Positions 9,489-18,323 of a stretch of 64,000 nucleotides of DNA are shown here, piece after piece. The notes beneath the pieces were generated by a model. That model was not told the DNA's origin, made no database searches, and saw only the letters and a list, made by a program, of their open reading frames with translations. The stretch comes from Candidatus Gastranaerophilales bacterium. Its GTDB lineage: Bacteria; Cyanobacteriota; Vampirovibrionia; Gastranaerophilales; Gastranaerophilaceae. The position numbers and the translations under genes were made by a program. The stretch covers positions 1 through 64,000 of the forward strand of contig CAAHDT010000043.1 of NCBI GenBank assembly GCA_900770525.1. Direction: 5' to 3'. How positions within the stretch are numbered: the stretch's first letter is position 1; every line of letters begins with the position of its first letter.

Positions 9489-10634
9489 ATGAAAAAATTT
9501 TTAATATTGTTATTTAGTTTATTTGTATTTACTTTACCAACATTTGCTGACACAAATAATCCTGATATGGAATTACCTTCTGAAAGTGGTGTTGTTGAGA
9601 ATGTTCAATATGAAGATACTCCATCTTTGCAGCAAGGGGATAACAGTGTAAAACAAATTGTTAAAGTCAAAGTTTTGACAGGTAAATACAAAGGTCTTGA
9701 GCGCGATATCGACAATATGTTAACTGGAAATCCTGCTTATGATATTCCTTTAAAAAAGGGGGATCATGTTGTTTTGCATGTTGAAAAAAATACCCCAAAC
9801 GTAGTTTCTTCGGATGATTTAGACTTTTTTATTGCCGACTTAAAACGCGATAACACATTAATATTTATAACCGCATTTTTCTTTATCTGTTTGGTAATCG
9901 TTGGACGTAAAAAAGGTGTTGCAAGTTTAATTTCAATTGCTGCAACCATATGCTTAATGTTTTTTGTCCTAATGCCGCTTATCTTACACGGATTTTCTCC
10001 AATTATTGCCGCGGTGTTGGTATCAGTCCTTTCTACTATTATAACAGTGTATCTGGTTGGTGGTTTTAATGCTAAAAGTACATCTGCCGTTGTTGGCACA
10101 ATGTTGAGTTTGATTTTTGCGGCATTATTATCAATGAGTGTAATTTATTATGCACGATTAACAGGATTTGCCGGAGAAGAAAATATGTTCTTATACTCTG
10201 CTCATACAACTCTTAATTTTAAAGGAATACTTGCAGCCTCAATGATTATAGCTGCTCTCGGTGCGCTAATGGATACCTCTGTTTCTATTGCAAGTACAAT
10301 CAACGAAATTTACGAAACAAATAAAAGTTTAACAATAAAACAATTATTTATTTCAGGCATGAATGTAGGACGAGATATTATCGGTACAATGTCTAATACA
10401 CTGATTCTCGTTTATCTGGGAAGTTCTTTGTCGCTGGTTTTGCTTGCGAATAATATTGATATGCAAAAATTCTTTAACCTTAACCAAGTTGCTACGGAAA
10501 TTTCATCCGCTCTTATAGGCAGCATTGCTATTTTAATGTGTGTGCCAATTACGGCAATAATTTCTGCTTATTTGATTAAGCATCAAAAACAAAACGAAGA
10601 ATTCGATTTTGATAAAATTGATATGGAAGATTAA
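9489..10634 (+). CDS. YibE/F-like multi-pass membrane protein
   Basis: A 381-residue protein starting with a cleavable-looking signal peptide (MKKFLILLFSLFVFTLPTFA), an extracytoplasmic beta-rich domain to about residue 115, then about seven or eight hydrophobic segments. The GALMDTSVSIAST segment and the overall layout are those of the YibE/F family, proposed permeases of unknown substrate. I place the start at ATG 9489 with GAGGAAA upstream rather than the earlier in-frame codon at 9441, which lies inside yjbQ. It is probably the last gene of the obgE transcript. Confidence 0.8.
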   Translation: MKKFLILLFSLFVFTLPTFADTNNPDMELPSESGVVENVQYEDTPSLQQGDNSVKQIVKVKVLTGKYKGLERDIDNMLTGNPAYDIPLKKGDHVVLHVEKNTPNVVSSDDLDFFIADLKRDNTLIFITAFFFICLVIVGRKKGVASLISIAATICLMFFVLMPLILHGFSPIIAAVLVSVLSTIITVYLVGGFNAKSTSAVVGTMLSLIFAALLSMSVIYYARLTGFAGEENMFLYSAHTTLNFKGILAASMIIAALGALMDTSVSIASTINEIYETNKSLTIKQLFISGMNVGRDIIGTMSNTLILVYLGSSLSLVLLANNIDMQKFFNLNQVATEISSALIGSIAILMCVPITAIISAYLIKHQKQNEEFDFDKIDMED

Positions 10635-10657
10635 TTGATAAGAATACTAAATACAAA

Positions 10658-11554
10658 TTATAGAACTAATTTGCATGGTTTTGCTTTAGTTGTATTAATA
10701 CAATGAACATCTTCAATTAATTTAATAATCTCGTTTATAAATCGTTTATAGTTTTCTCTGTTAGCTTCACCTGAAAGTACTATATCTGCCTTTTGGGCTG
10801 TTGGATGAACATATATTTGAGCTTTTTTATAAGCGTTTTCGTAAACTTCATCAGACGAATCGCCTAAATCACGTTCAGCAGCGCGGATATAAAATCTCTT
10901 TTTCTGAACTTCTCTTGACACATCAACGTAAATTTTAAAATCAAATGCATCAACAATTTTATCTGTTAATGCAAATAAACCTTCAGAAATAATAATTCTG
11001 GAAGGTTCAACAGGTAAAAAGTTATCATAACGTTTAGCAGTACCGGACATGTCATATTTCGGCAACATAACCTTTTCACCGCGAAGAAGAGCTGACATAT
11101 GTTTCTTCATCAACTCTAATTCAAGAGCTTCCGGAACATCTAAATCATAGTTTTTAGCAAACTCTGCAAAACTACCGGCAGCTTTTACCATATCAGATCT
11201 ATCATAATAATAATCGTCAATATTAATTCTTGTTATAACGTTTTGTAATGAATGCAAATCTGCAAACTCTTGAATTTTGCCAATAATATCAAAAGCAATT
11301 GTTGACTTGCCACTGGCTGTTTCTCCGGCAATACCAACTGAACAAGAACGATTTAAATCTCCTGATATAAAAGAGGCAATTTTATTTATAACATTACCGT
11401 TAACCTTTTTAAAAATTGAATTAGGCGAATTTATTTCTTTTGAAAAAATTTTATTTAATCTGTCTTTAATATATATTAAATTCAGTTTGTTATATGCTGT
11501 TTCGTCTTTTTTTACCGGTAATTCAGCCGTATCTTTAATCATGAGTCCTGCCAC
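10658..11554 (-). CDS. Uridine kinase / phosphoribulokinase-like protein
   Basis: A 298-residue P-loop kinase with Walker A GIAGETASGKST near residue 75, a DDYYYDRSD lid region and EGLFAL. These match the uridine kinase/PRK family; the protein is longer than a typical Udk (about 210 residues) because of an extra N-terminal 65 residues, so the phosphate acceptor is uncertain. The start is probably the GTG at 11554 with AAGGCGG upstream; an ATG 12 nt later is possible. It is convergent with the YibE/F gene. Confidence 0.75.
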   Translation of the reverse strand: MAGLMIKDTAELPVKKDETAYNKLNLIYIKDRLNKIFSKEINSPNSIFKKVNGNVINKIASFISGDLNRSCSVGIAGETASGKSTIAFDIIGKIQEFADLHSLQNVITRINIDDYYYDRSDMVKAAGSFAEFAKNYDLDVPEALELELMKKHMSALLRGEKVMLPKYDMSGTAKRYDNFLPVEPSRIIISEGLFALTDKIVDAFDFKIYVDVSREVQKKRFYIRAAERDLGDSSDEVYENAYKKAQIYVHPTAQKADIVLSGEANRENYKRFINEIIKLIEDVHCINTTKAKPCKLVL

Positions 11555-11718
11555 TTTTCCGCCTTCTATTATATGATAAAAAATCTGTAAATCCTAGAAT
11601 TTTTATATTTTTATTTTTCTTTTTTATATAAAAACACGATATAAAAAAAATTGCCAGCAAAAATAAAAAAAGTTTACAAATATTATTATGAGTTATAATT
11701 AAGATATGGAGATATGAT

Positions 11719-12348
11719 ATGAAAGTTTTATTAATAAATGGCAGTTCAGACCCAAAAGGATGTGTTTACACAGCGTTAACAGAGGTTTCAACTTCTCTAA
11801 ACTCACAAGATATTGAAACAGAAATTATTCAGTTAGGGAATAGTGCTTATAGAGATTGTTGCGGATGTGGCGGGTGTCGTAAAAACGATGAAGGAAAATG
11901 TATTTTTAACAACGATATTGTAAATACAATTATTGAAAAGGCAAAAACTGCTGATGGTTTTGTGTTTGGAACTCCTGTTTATTATGCCCACACAAGCGGA
12001 AGGCTCCTTTCTGTAATGGACAGAGTATTTTATGCCGGCAGCAAGTATTTCAAATTTAAACCTGCTGCAGCTGTCGCATCAGCAAGAAGAGCCGGCACAA
12101 CAGCTTCGTTAGAGCCGATAATGAAACATTTCACGATTAATCAAATGCCTGTTGTTTCTTCTAATTACTGGAATATGGTTCACGGGAACACTCCAGACGA
12201 AGTTAAACAAGATAAAGAAGGCTTGCAAATAATGAGGACACTCGGCTTAAATATGGCATGGTTAATGAAGTGTATTGAGTGTGGAAAAAACAGTGGAATC
12301 GAGTTACCTCAAACAGAAGCTAAAATAAAAACTAACTTTATCAGATAA
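11719..12348 (+). CDS. Iron-sulfur flavoprotein / NADPH-dependent FMN reductase
   Basis: A 209-residue flavodoxin-fold protein: N-terminal phosphate loop INGSSDPKGCVYTAL binds FMN. A cysteine cluster at about 47-61 (CCGCGGC...C) is the spacing expected for an iron-sulfur flavoprotein or a redox-active site, and the GTPVYYAHTSG loop contacts the isoalloxazine ring. It probably acts in anaerobic electron transfer or as a quinone/nitro reductase; the partner is unknown. A GGAGAT ribosome site lies 7 nt upstream. Confidence 0.82.
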   Translation: MKVLLINGSSDPKGCVYTALTEVSTSLNSQDIETEIIQLGNSAYRDCCGCGGCRKNDEGKCIFNNDIVNTIIEKAKTADGFVFGTPVYYAHTSGRLLSVMDRVFYAGSKYFKFKPAAAVASARRAGTTASLEPIMKHFTINQMPVVSSNYWNMVHGNTPDEVKQDKEGLQIMRTLGLNMAWLMKCIECGKNSGIELPQTEAKIKTNFIR

Positions 12349-12349
12349 A

Positions 12350-12373
12350 TAAAAAAGCCTTATTTCTAAGGCT
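12350..12373 (-). terminator. Intrinsic terminator (minus strand)
   Basis: AGCCTTA (12356-12362) pairs with TAAGGCT (12367-12373) around a TTTC loop; on the minus strand the stem is followed by a run of T (complement of 12350-12355). It ends the transcript of the 98-residue gene at 12417-12713 and may also slow plus-strand transcription from the flavoprotein gene. Confidence 0.75.
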
Positions 12374-12416
12374 CAAAAGTTAGTGTTAGGTAAGTGTAGG
12401 TAGTAAATAACTTAGT

Positions 12417-12713
12417 TTAAAAATGCATGTCAAACTTCGGCGGCATACCGTTAGTTTTTTCATCTTCCATACGCATTGCCGTACCTATAGTGAAGTTTTG
12501 AGCAAACATTTTATTGATTTCAAAATTTATATCACCATTAAAAACTTTTTCATTTTCTTCTAAAAAGTTAAATAACGGTTCAACCGGAGCGCCAACGATA
12601 CCGGTTAAAGTTCCTTCGGCAAGTTTTAATGTCTTTTCGCCGATTTCCGGAACTTTGACGTTCATCCCAAATGGTTTATATGGTCTGTTGAATGAAGCAC
12701 CTGTATCTGTCAT
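12417..12713 (-). CDS. Small hypothetical protein
   Basis: A 98-residue protein of unknown function with no signal peptide or membrane segment. It starts MTDTGASFNRPYKPFG and contains an amphipathic helix-forming centre, predicted soluble. Its downstream terminator on the same strand supports it as a real gene, although only AAAGAG directly abuts the ATG. No homology recognised. Confidence 0.6.
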   Translation of the reverse strand: MTDTGASFNRPYKPFGMNVKVPEIGEKTLKLAEGTLTGIVGAPVEPLFNFLEENEKVFNGDINFEINKMFAQNFTIGTAMRMEDEKTNGMPPKFDMHF

Positions 12714-12846
12714 CTCTTTAATACACCTTAAATTATTTTCTAAGACATATTACTTATCGGCATTTCAATCAAAAAAGTTTAATATTTGTTGTTTTTATTG
12801 TAACAAATTTTAATAATTTAAACGTAAAGTATTTATCCACCGAATT

Positions 12847-13545
12847 TTACAACTTCTTAGGTTCTGGATAGTCTTTTTTAAATTCCCAATCATCCAATTC
12901 AAGCAATCTTGTACAGTAAACCGGATTATCATTTGCACATGCATTCTTGTATCGTTCTCTAGTTTTTGTTGATTCATTAAGCCCCCATAATCTTCTGGTT
13001 CCATAGTTTAACTTATTTGGATAATAGTATTTTGCACTTTCTGCCGGCCAAATATCCCACACAAATTGGTCAATTCCACCCTGATTAGGCGCTGTAGGTC
13101 CGTTAACATCATAGACAAAACTAAAAGCTCCTCCACTATAGAAGTGTGCACTTGAGCCATCTCTAAAAAATATCTGTACATGGTTTGCCGGCTGTACGGT
13201 TCCGTCTTCAAGAGTTTCAAGTTTACCATCTTCTATTTTGGCGTATTGCAAGTATTTCGCGAAATATTTTTCGAAATATCTACGTTCTTCTGCAAAATTT
13301 GCCTCATAATCAAGATTACCGTCTTCGTCTTTTATATCTCCGTTTCGCTCCCAATCTTTGCTTGGACCATTCTCTGCTTCTGATTGCAACATCATTTGAT
13401 TAAAAATTGAATTAAACTTTTTAAGTCTGGCTGTCGTTACTTGTTTTTTATATGAATTTATTAGTGTTGGAAGAGTTAATGCTGCCACTACCCCAATTAC
13501 CCCTAAAGTTATAAGTGTTTCTGCTAACGTAAATGCTTTTTTCAT
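12847..13545 (-). CDS. Type IV pilin-like / pseudopilin protein
   Basis: A 232-residue exported protein with a class III signal: after MKKA the mature part begins FTLAETLITLGVIGVVAALTL, with Glu at +5. The prepilin peptidase site has Ala instead of the usual Gly at -1. The C-terminal globular domain is Cys-containing and ends with a CTRLLELDDWEFKKDYP signature also found in the prepilin at 23910. AGGAGG lies upstream of the ATG. It is divergent from an HTH gene (13628) across a 29-bp palindrome, suggesting regulation by that protein. Confidence 0.85.
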   Translation of the reverse strand: MKKAFTLAETLITLGVIGVVAALTLPTLINSYKKQVTTARLKKFNSIFNQMMLQSEAENGPSKDWERNGDIKDEDGNLDYEANFAEERRYFEKYFAKYLQYAKIEDGKLETLEDGTVQPANHVQIFFRDGSSAHFYSGGAFSFVYDVNGPTAPNQGGIDQFVWDIWPAESAKYYYPNKLNYGTRRLWGLNESTKTRERYKNACANDNPVYCTRLLELDDWEFKKDYPEPKKL

Positions 13546-13572
13546 AAAACCTCCTCGTAAAAATAATATACC

Positions 13573-13601
13573 ACAAAAATGGATTTATAATCCATTTTTG
13601 T
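13573..13601. promoter_or_regulatory. 29-bp perfect palindrome between prepilin and HTH genes
   Basis: Two perfect 13-bp arms (13573-13585 and 13589-13601, beginning ACAAAAATGG) flank a 3-bp TAT centre. It lies in the 82-bp spacer between divergent starts, where a repressor or activator of both genes would bind; the small XRE protein encoded at 13628 is the obvious candidate (inference). It has no T-run, so it is less likely to be a terminator. Confidence 0.6.
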
Positions 13602-13627
13602 AACATTAATTTGGGGATAATTGATTT

Positions 13628-13840
13628 GTGAATGAAGAAATTTTAGAAAATTTTAAATATAACTTACAAAAATTACGCAAACGTTTTGGCTGCTCTTGCA
13701 AGCAGCTCTCTGAATTAATCGGTTGCGATTCTTCTTATATTAGCAAAGTTGAGAACGGCAGAATAATACCATCACTGGACAAACTCATTGCAATTGCAAA
13801 TTACTTTGACATAGCATTTGCAGATTTATTTAGAAAATAA
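13628..13840 (+). CDS. XRE-family HTH regulator
   Basis: A 70-residue stand-alone lambda-repressor-like helix-turn-helix protein: LRKRFGCSCKQLSELIGCDSS followed by YISKVENGRIIPSLDKLIAIANYF is the canonical five-helix XRE fold, with no effector domain. The start is GTG 13628 with GGGGA upstream. It is divergent from the prepilin gene; the palindrome between them is its likely operator. Confidence 0.88.
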   Translation: MNEEILENFKYNLQKLRKRFGCSCKQLSELIGCDSSYISKVENGRIIPSLDKLIAIANYFDIAFADLFRK

Positions 13841-13862
13841 AATTTATCCGACATTTTAACGG

Positions 13863-15710
13863 CTAGTTAATAATTTTACCATCAAACAAGTCAACAATCA
13901 TATTTACCTGATCTGAATTGTTTGCAATATTAACAGGTCTTGGCGGTTGTTTAACTTCCTTTTTTATTTCTTGTTTTGCCTCTTGAATTTCTTCTTCGTT
14001 AGGTTGTTCTTGAGGTTGTGGACTTAATTGCCTGGGAGGTGCTTTGTGTACCGGAGCCGGTTTTACGATTTCATCACCTGCTTGTGGAAGTCTTACAACG
14101 ATATTGGAGTCAGTTTGTCCAAATAAAGCATCAACAGCATCTGTAAGAATTTTTTTCTTGTTACCTGACACAAACTGATTTAACAACAATTCGTTTTTGA
14201 TAGTAAGGATAACTTCAGCAGGTTCAATTTTTATAGGGTTTGCCCACTGTTTCAACAATGCTCTTGTTGGGGCAGAGTGAATATTATCAAGCAATTGTCC
14301 CCAAAGAGTAGCCATATCATTTGATGGAGCCGCTTTTGCCGTAGGCATTGGTGAAAATTCTTCAACGTGCTGTGGTTGAGAAGGTTCTTGTTTAGGCGCA
14401 ACAGGTGGCTCCGGTTTAGAAATCGGAGTAGAAACATTTGCTTGCGGTGCAGTTGGTTTTCCAACAGCAGCAGCCAATTGTTCTTTAATTTTTTGAATTG
14501 GAGGTTCTGCCTTTGGAGGTGTCTTATACATAGCAGGACTGACAGGCGCTGCCCCACCTTCCAAGCGGGTAATTCTGTTTTGAAGCTCAATTAAAGATGT
14601 ATTTTCAGTCAAGTTTGCAATATCTATTATTCCTACTTCAAGCCACAAACGCGGATTGTTAGTTGTTTTAACTTCTTTTATATAATTAGAAGTTTTATCA
14701 ATAAGAAACGTAATTTGGTGCGTTTCAAGTTTAGTTGCTTGTTCTTTAAGAATTTTTATTTGAGCTTCATTTAATTGAGTTAACTCAAAAACAATTTCGG
14801 GTCTACAAGTTTTAACAATCAACAGGTTTTTAAAATAATCCAACAAATTGGTTAATATTTGAGAAGGTTCATTACCTGAATTGTATATTTTTTCTAATAC
14901 TTCAATAGCATTTTGTGGATTTGAGTCGACTATAGCGTCTGATAATTCATTTAATGTATCAAATGAAATCCTTCCCAGCAAATTATTAATATCATCTGTC
15001 GAAATAGCCTCTTCGCCGTCAAGAATACTTAATTGGTCAAGTAATGCGATACTATCTCTCATACCCCCTGCTGAATTCTTTGCAATTGTAAACAAGGCAT
15101 CATCAGTGATGTTAATTCCTTCTTTATCAGAAATATAACGAAGGTGTTTCACGATATCATCAGTTGTAATACGTCTAAAGTCAAATCTTTGACAACGACT
15201 TTTGATTGTATCTAAAACTTTATGAACTTCAGTTGTCGCGAGAATAAATATAACATTCTTAGGCGGTTCTTCAAGCGTCTTAAGCAAAGCATTGAAGGCA
15301 GTGTTAGACAACATATGAACTTCGTCTATAATATATATTTTATAGCGACTGTTAACCGGAGCATACATAACCTTTTCCAGAATATTTTGAGCATCTTCAA
15401 CTTTTCTGTTACTCGCAGCATCTATCTCAATTACATCCATAGGAACGGAATTTGCAATATCAACACAATTTTCACAAATTCCGCAAGGATGAATTGTTGG
15501 GCCTTCCTTACAATTCAGTGATTTTGCAAAAATTCTTGCTGTGGATGTTTTACCGGTTCCTCTTGGACCTGTAAATAAATACGCATGAGAAATTTTATTC
15601 ATTGATATAGCATTGGTTAATGCTTTTTTAATATGAGATTGTCCGACAACTTCTTCTAATGTTTGTGGACGATATTTTCTGTATAAAGGTATATATTTTT
15701 CATTCATCAT
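13863..15710 (-). CDS. dnaX: DNA polymerase III subunit gamma/tau
   Basis: A 615-residue clamp-loader ATPase. Walker A GPRGTGKTS near residue 46, a four-Cys zinc module (C...C..C..C at about 65-85), Walker B IIDEVHML, the SRC sensor motif (KSRCQRFDFR) and a Pro/Gln-rich linker before a C-terminal domain are visible. No ribosome site precedes the ATG; TATAAT at 15717-15722 (minus strand) ends 6 nt upstream, consistent with leaderless mRNA. A programmed frameshift site was not assessed. Confidence 0.96.
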   Translation of the reverse strand: MMNEKYIPLYRKYRPQTLEEVVGQSHIKKALTNAISMNKISHAYLFTGPRGTGKTSTARIFAKSLNCKEGPTIHPCGICENCVDIANSVPMDVIEIDAASNRKVEDAQNILEKVMYAPVNSRYKIYIIDEVHMLSNTAFNALLKTLEEPPKNVIFILATTEVHKVLDTIKSRCQRFDFRRITTDDIVKHLRYISDKEGINITDDALFTIAKNSAGGMRDSIALLDQLSILDGEEAISTDDINNLLGRISFDTLNELSDAIVDSNPQNAIEVLEKIYNSGNEPSQILTNLLDYFKNLLIVKTCRPEIVFELTQLNEAQIKILKEQATKLETHQITFLIDKTSNYIKEVKTTNNPRLWLEVGIIDIANLTENTSLIELQNRITRLEGGAAPVSPAMYKTPPKAEPPIQKIKEQLAAAVGKPTAPQANVSTPISKPEPPVAPKQEPSQPQHVEEFSPMPTAKAAPSNDMATLWGQLLDNIHSAPTRALLKQWANPIKIEPAEVILTIKNELLLNQFVSGNKKKILTDAVDALFGQTDSNIVVRLPQAGDEIVKPAPVHKAPPRQLSPQPQEQPNEEEIQEAKQEIKKEVKQPPRPVNIANNSDQVNMIVDLFDGKIIN

Positions 15711-15750
15711 AGTATTATTATATCAGAAGATAATTAAAAAAGGGTATTTT

Positions 15751-16632
15751 ATGAATTTAATTAAACCACATATTTTATCAGACGGAGATACAATAGAGAT
15801 AATAGCACCGTCAGGGCCTGTCGAGTATGATCAGATAATGCTTGCCAAAGCGTATTTCGAAAACAAAGGGTATAAAATTAAACTCGGCAAAAACATGTTT
15901 AATACAAACAAATATTTAGCCGGAAGTGATGAAGAACGTGTTGAAGATTTGCATAACGCTTTTTTAGATGATGAAGTAAACGCAATTGTTTGTGCTAGAG
16001 GTGGCTATGGTGCAATTAGGCTCATTAAAATGCTGGATTTTGAGGTTATCAGACGTCACCCAAAGATTTTTTGCGGTTATTCGGATATTACGGCTCTTTC
16101 TGCAATGTTTTTGAAACATTCAGACTTAATTACTTATGCTGCTCCTATGGCACAAAGCGATTTTAATACAAGAACTCCTGATAAAATTACCGAAACATCA
16201 TTTTTTAATGTCTTAAAAGGCGGAAAAGAAGAATATCTCGGTTGCCCAATTACGGATGGAGAAGCAAGTGGAATTCTATTTGGCGGAAATTTGTCAACAA
16301 TAGTTTCTCTTTGCGGAATAGATTTTCTTCCGGATGAAGATTTTATTTTCTTTGTTGAAGATGTTTGTGAGCCTGTATACAAATTAGATAAGATGTTTAA
16401 TCAACTTATAAACATGAAAGAATTTAGAAAGCATGTAAAAGGTATAGCTTTTGGAGAATTTCTTGAGGTTGATGACAACAAATGGCTAAAGGAATTGTTG
16501 AATGAAACCGCAAATATTTTAGAAGTTCCTTCTGCCTGTGGGTTTAAATTTACTCACGCAGAATCAAAACAAACTGTACCGTATGGAGCAAAAGCTACAC
16601 TAAAATGGGATGGGGAACTGGTTGTATATTAA
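15751..16632 (+). CDS. LD-carboxypeptidase (peptidase S66)
   Basis: A 293-residue serine peptidase of the LdcA/MccF family that trims tetrapeptides in murein recycling. Family features are IIAPSGP at the N-terminus, ARGGYGAIRL, the nucleophile loop CGYSDITAL (Ser about residue 112), GILFGGNLS and the C-terminal FKFTHAES His. Typical length, cytoplasmic (no signal peptide). AAAAGGG lies before the ATG. A role in microcin immunity is an alternative within the family. Confidence 0.88.
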   Translation: MNLIKPHILSDGDTIEIIAPSGPVEYDQIMLAKAYFENKGYKIKLGKNMFNTNKYLAGSDEERVEDLHNAFLDDEVNAIVCARGGYGAIRLIKMLDFEVIRRHPKIFCGYSDITALSAMFLKHSDLITYAAPMAQSDFNTRTPDKITETSFFNVLKGGKEEYLGCPITDGEASGILFGGNLSTIVSLCGIDFLPDEDFIFFVEDVCEPVYKLDKMFNQLINMKEFRKHVKGIAFGEFLEVDDNKWLKELLNETANILEVPSACGFKFTHAESKQTVPYGAKATLKWDGELVVY

Positions 16633-16677
16633 CCTGTTGGTGAATGTCTAAAAAATATTCTGATTTAATATCAAATT

Positions 16678-17397
16678 ATGAAAAGAATATTTTTATCTAC
16701 TTTAATTTTATTGGGACTGTTATTGCCGGTATATTCGAGTGATTACGGTGTGTATTCACCAAATAACTATAATTATTCGGATGAAGGTGAGGAAAGAACT
16801 CTCTTTATTCTTGATTTTTCAAATTCGATGTCTGAATTCTTAGACGGGCAAAGTAAGGCAGATATGATGCTTGATACAATGAAAAAGTTGCTTATGTCTA
16901 TTAATCCTAAAAGTTTTATCGGATTGCGCGTATATGGGCATAGAATGGGGTTTACACCGTTTGATTCCTGTCGAGCATCATCTTTGCTGGTTCCGATTAC
17001 AACCTCTAATTCTTCTGCTATAGCTTCAGCGTTGTCACAAACTCATCCACGTGGGATGACTCCCATCACTTATTCATTGAAACAAGCCGTAAAATATGAT
17101 TTTATGGGGTTTAGCGGTAAAAAGCATATAATTCTTCTGACTGATGGGGGTGAAAACTGTGATGAAAGTCCTTGCAAGTATGTTATGGAACTTATTAAGG
17201 TCCGAAAAGATGTCAAAATTGATGTTATAGCATTTAATATTCGTGATGAGGATGATTTAGACCAACTTCAGTGTACTTCACTTGTAACGGGCGGAAAATT
17301 CTATTCAGCTAATACGGCAGCCGAACTTGCTAACAGTTTAAACAACAGTGCAAATATTAGAAAAGAAGTCGAAGCAAAGATAATTCCTCGTTATTAA
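16678..17397 (+). CDS. Secreted von Willebrand factor A domain protein
   Basis: A 239-residue exported protein: signal peptide (residues 1-20, ending VYSS) then one VWA domain with an intact MIDAS metal site, DFSNS at 46-50, Thr in RGMTPITYS and the LLTDGGENC Asp. It probably binds protein or divalent metal at the cell surface or periplasm. A TAATAT -10-like hexamer ends 6 nt before the ATG with no ribosome site, so it may be leaderless. The stop overlaps the convergent gene by a few bases. Confidence 0.85.
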   Translation: MKRIFLSTLILLGLLLPVYSSDYGVYSPNNYNYSDEGEERTLFILDFSNSMSEFLDGQSKADMMLDTMKKLLMSINPKSFIGLRVYGHRMGFTPFDSCRASSLLVPITTSNSSAIASALSQTHPRGMTPITYSLKQAVKYDFMGFSGKKHIILLTDGGENCDESPCKYVMELIKVRKDVKIDVIAFNIRDEDDLDQLQCTSLVTGGKFYSANTAAELANSLNNSANIRKEVEAKIIPRY

Positions 17398-17852
17398 TCT
17401 TTGTTGTATCGAGGAGATGCGTATTTGTTCAAATATTTGTTCATAAAGGCAAGTGCAATATTTTTTGTTAGAAAAACAGTTTCGCTATCACCGCTTTTAA
17501 AATATAAATTAATACAATAAACTTCTTTTATATCTTGTTTAACCTCGTATTCCGGCAATAAGTCGCTAAAACAATATTCTTTTTCGCTTATTTTAAACAA
17601 AAAATTATCACAATCAACTTCTACTTTTGAAATATGATTTTGAAAAATATAATACAATTTATATAAGAAAAGACCAATTATCGTAAGAATTGCCACAACT
17701 AAGAGTATAAAAAATACATTATGGATAAAACGATAGGTTAGCAATTTTAAGAGCACAAAAGCCATACAAATTATTAATAGTTGCATAAAAGGGACTAAAT
17801 ATATTTGTATCTTGTCAGAAATAAGCTCATTCTCAAAATTATCAATAGTCAT
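17394..17852 (-). CDS. Hypothetical membrane protein
   Basis: A 152-residue protein with two strong transmembrane segments (about 18-38 and 45-68) and a C-terminal cytoplasmic domain of about 80 residues with a beta-rich pattern. The hairpin-plus-globule layout resembles small YcxB-like or PH-like membrane proteins but no family is recognised. AGGTAAC precedes the ATG. It lies 3 nt downstream of another membrane protein gene and serS, probably in one operon. Confidence 0.65.
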   Translation of the reverse strand: MTIDNFENELISDKIQIYLVPFMQLLIICMAFVLLKLLTYRFIHNVFFILLVVAILTIIGLFLYKLYYIFQNHISKVEVDCDNFLFKISEKEYCFSDLLPEYEVKQDIKEVYCINLYFKSGDSETVFLTKNIALAFMNKYLNKYASPRYNKD

Positions 17853-17855
17853 AGG

Positions 17856-18323
17856 TTACCTGTTATCGTATTCATGTAAGCGTTTGTCAAAAATTGGGAA
17901 AATATATCCTGCAGAAATTATTGTCATTGCGACTGAATATATGGTAAATATCCAGCCCCAACGAGAATAATAACAACAATGGATGAAATATGCGGCGAAG
18001 AAAAGTAAAAAATTTCTTAGAAAATATACTTTAAAATACCTTCTAATTGAGAAATTTTCTTCAACAAAAGTGTACTTGAAGTAATTTTCCGATAATTCAG
18101 CCCAAGCAATGAACATTATATATGCGATAAGAACTTTCAAACTCAACAATAAACATGGCAAACCAATCAGGAGTTTGATAATAATAGGCATATCTGTATA
18201 CACCACGCGAAAAATCAGTGTCCATTTGCAGAAAAATGTCCACATATTTGCAAACAAATTATCCTTAACTGTGAATGGTTTTGCCAGTATTGTATTTAGT
18301 TTTTCTTCAGTGTTTTCAAACAT
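17856..18323 (-). CDS. Hypothetical membrane protein
   Basis: A 155-residue protein with three or four hydrophobic segments (about 42-75, 103-118 and 122-145) and an aromatic-rich N-terminus. The function is unknown. Its start codon overlaps the serS stop by 1 nt (translational coupling) and the next gene follows after 3 nt, so the two small membrane proteins and serS are co-transcribed. Confidence 0.65.
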   Translation of the reverse strand: MFENTEEKLNTILAKPFTVKDNLFANMWTFFCKWTLIFRVVYTDMPIIIKLLIGLPCLLLSLKVLIAYIMFIAWAELSENYFKYTFVEENFSIRRYFKVYFLRNFLLFFAAYFIHCCYYSRWGWIFTIYSVAMTIISAGYIFPIFDKRLHEYDNR

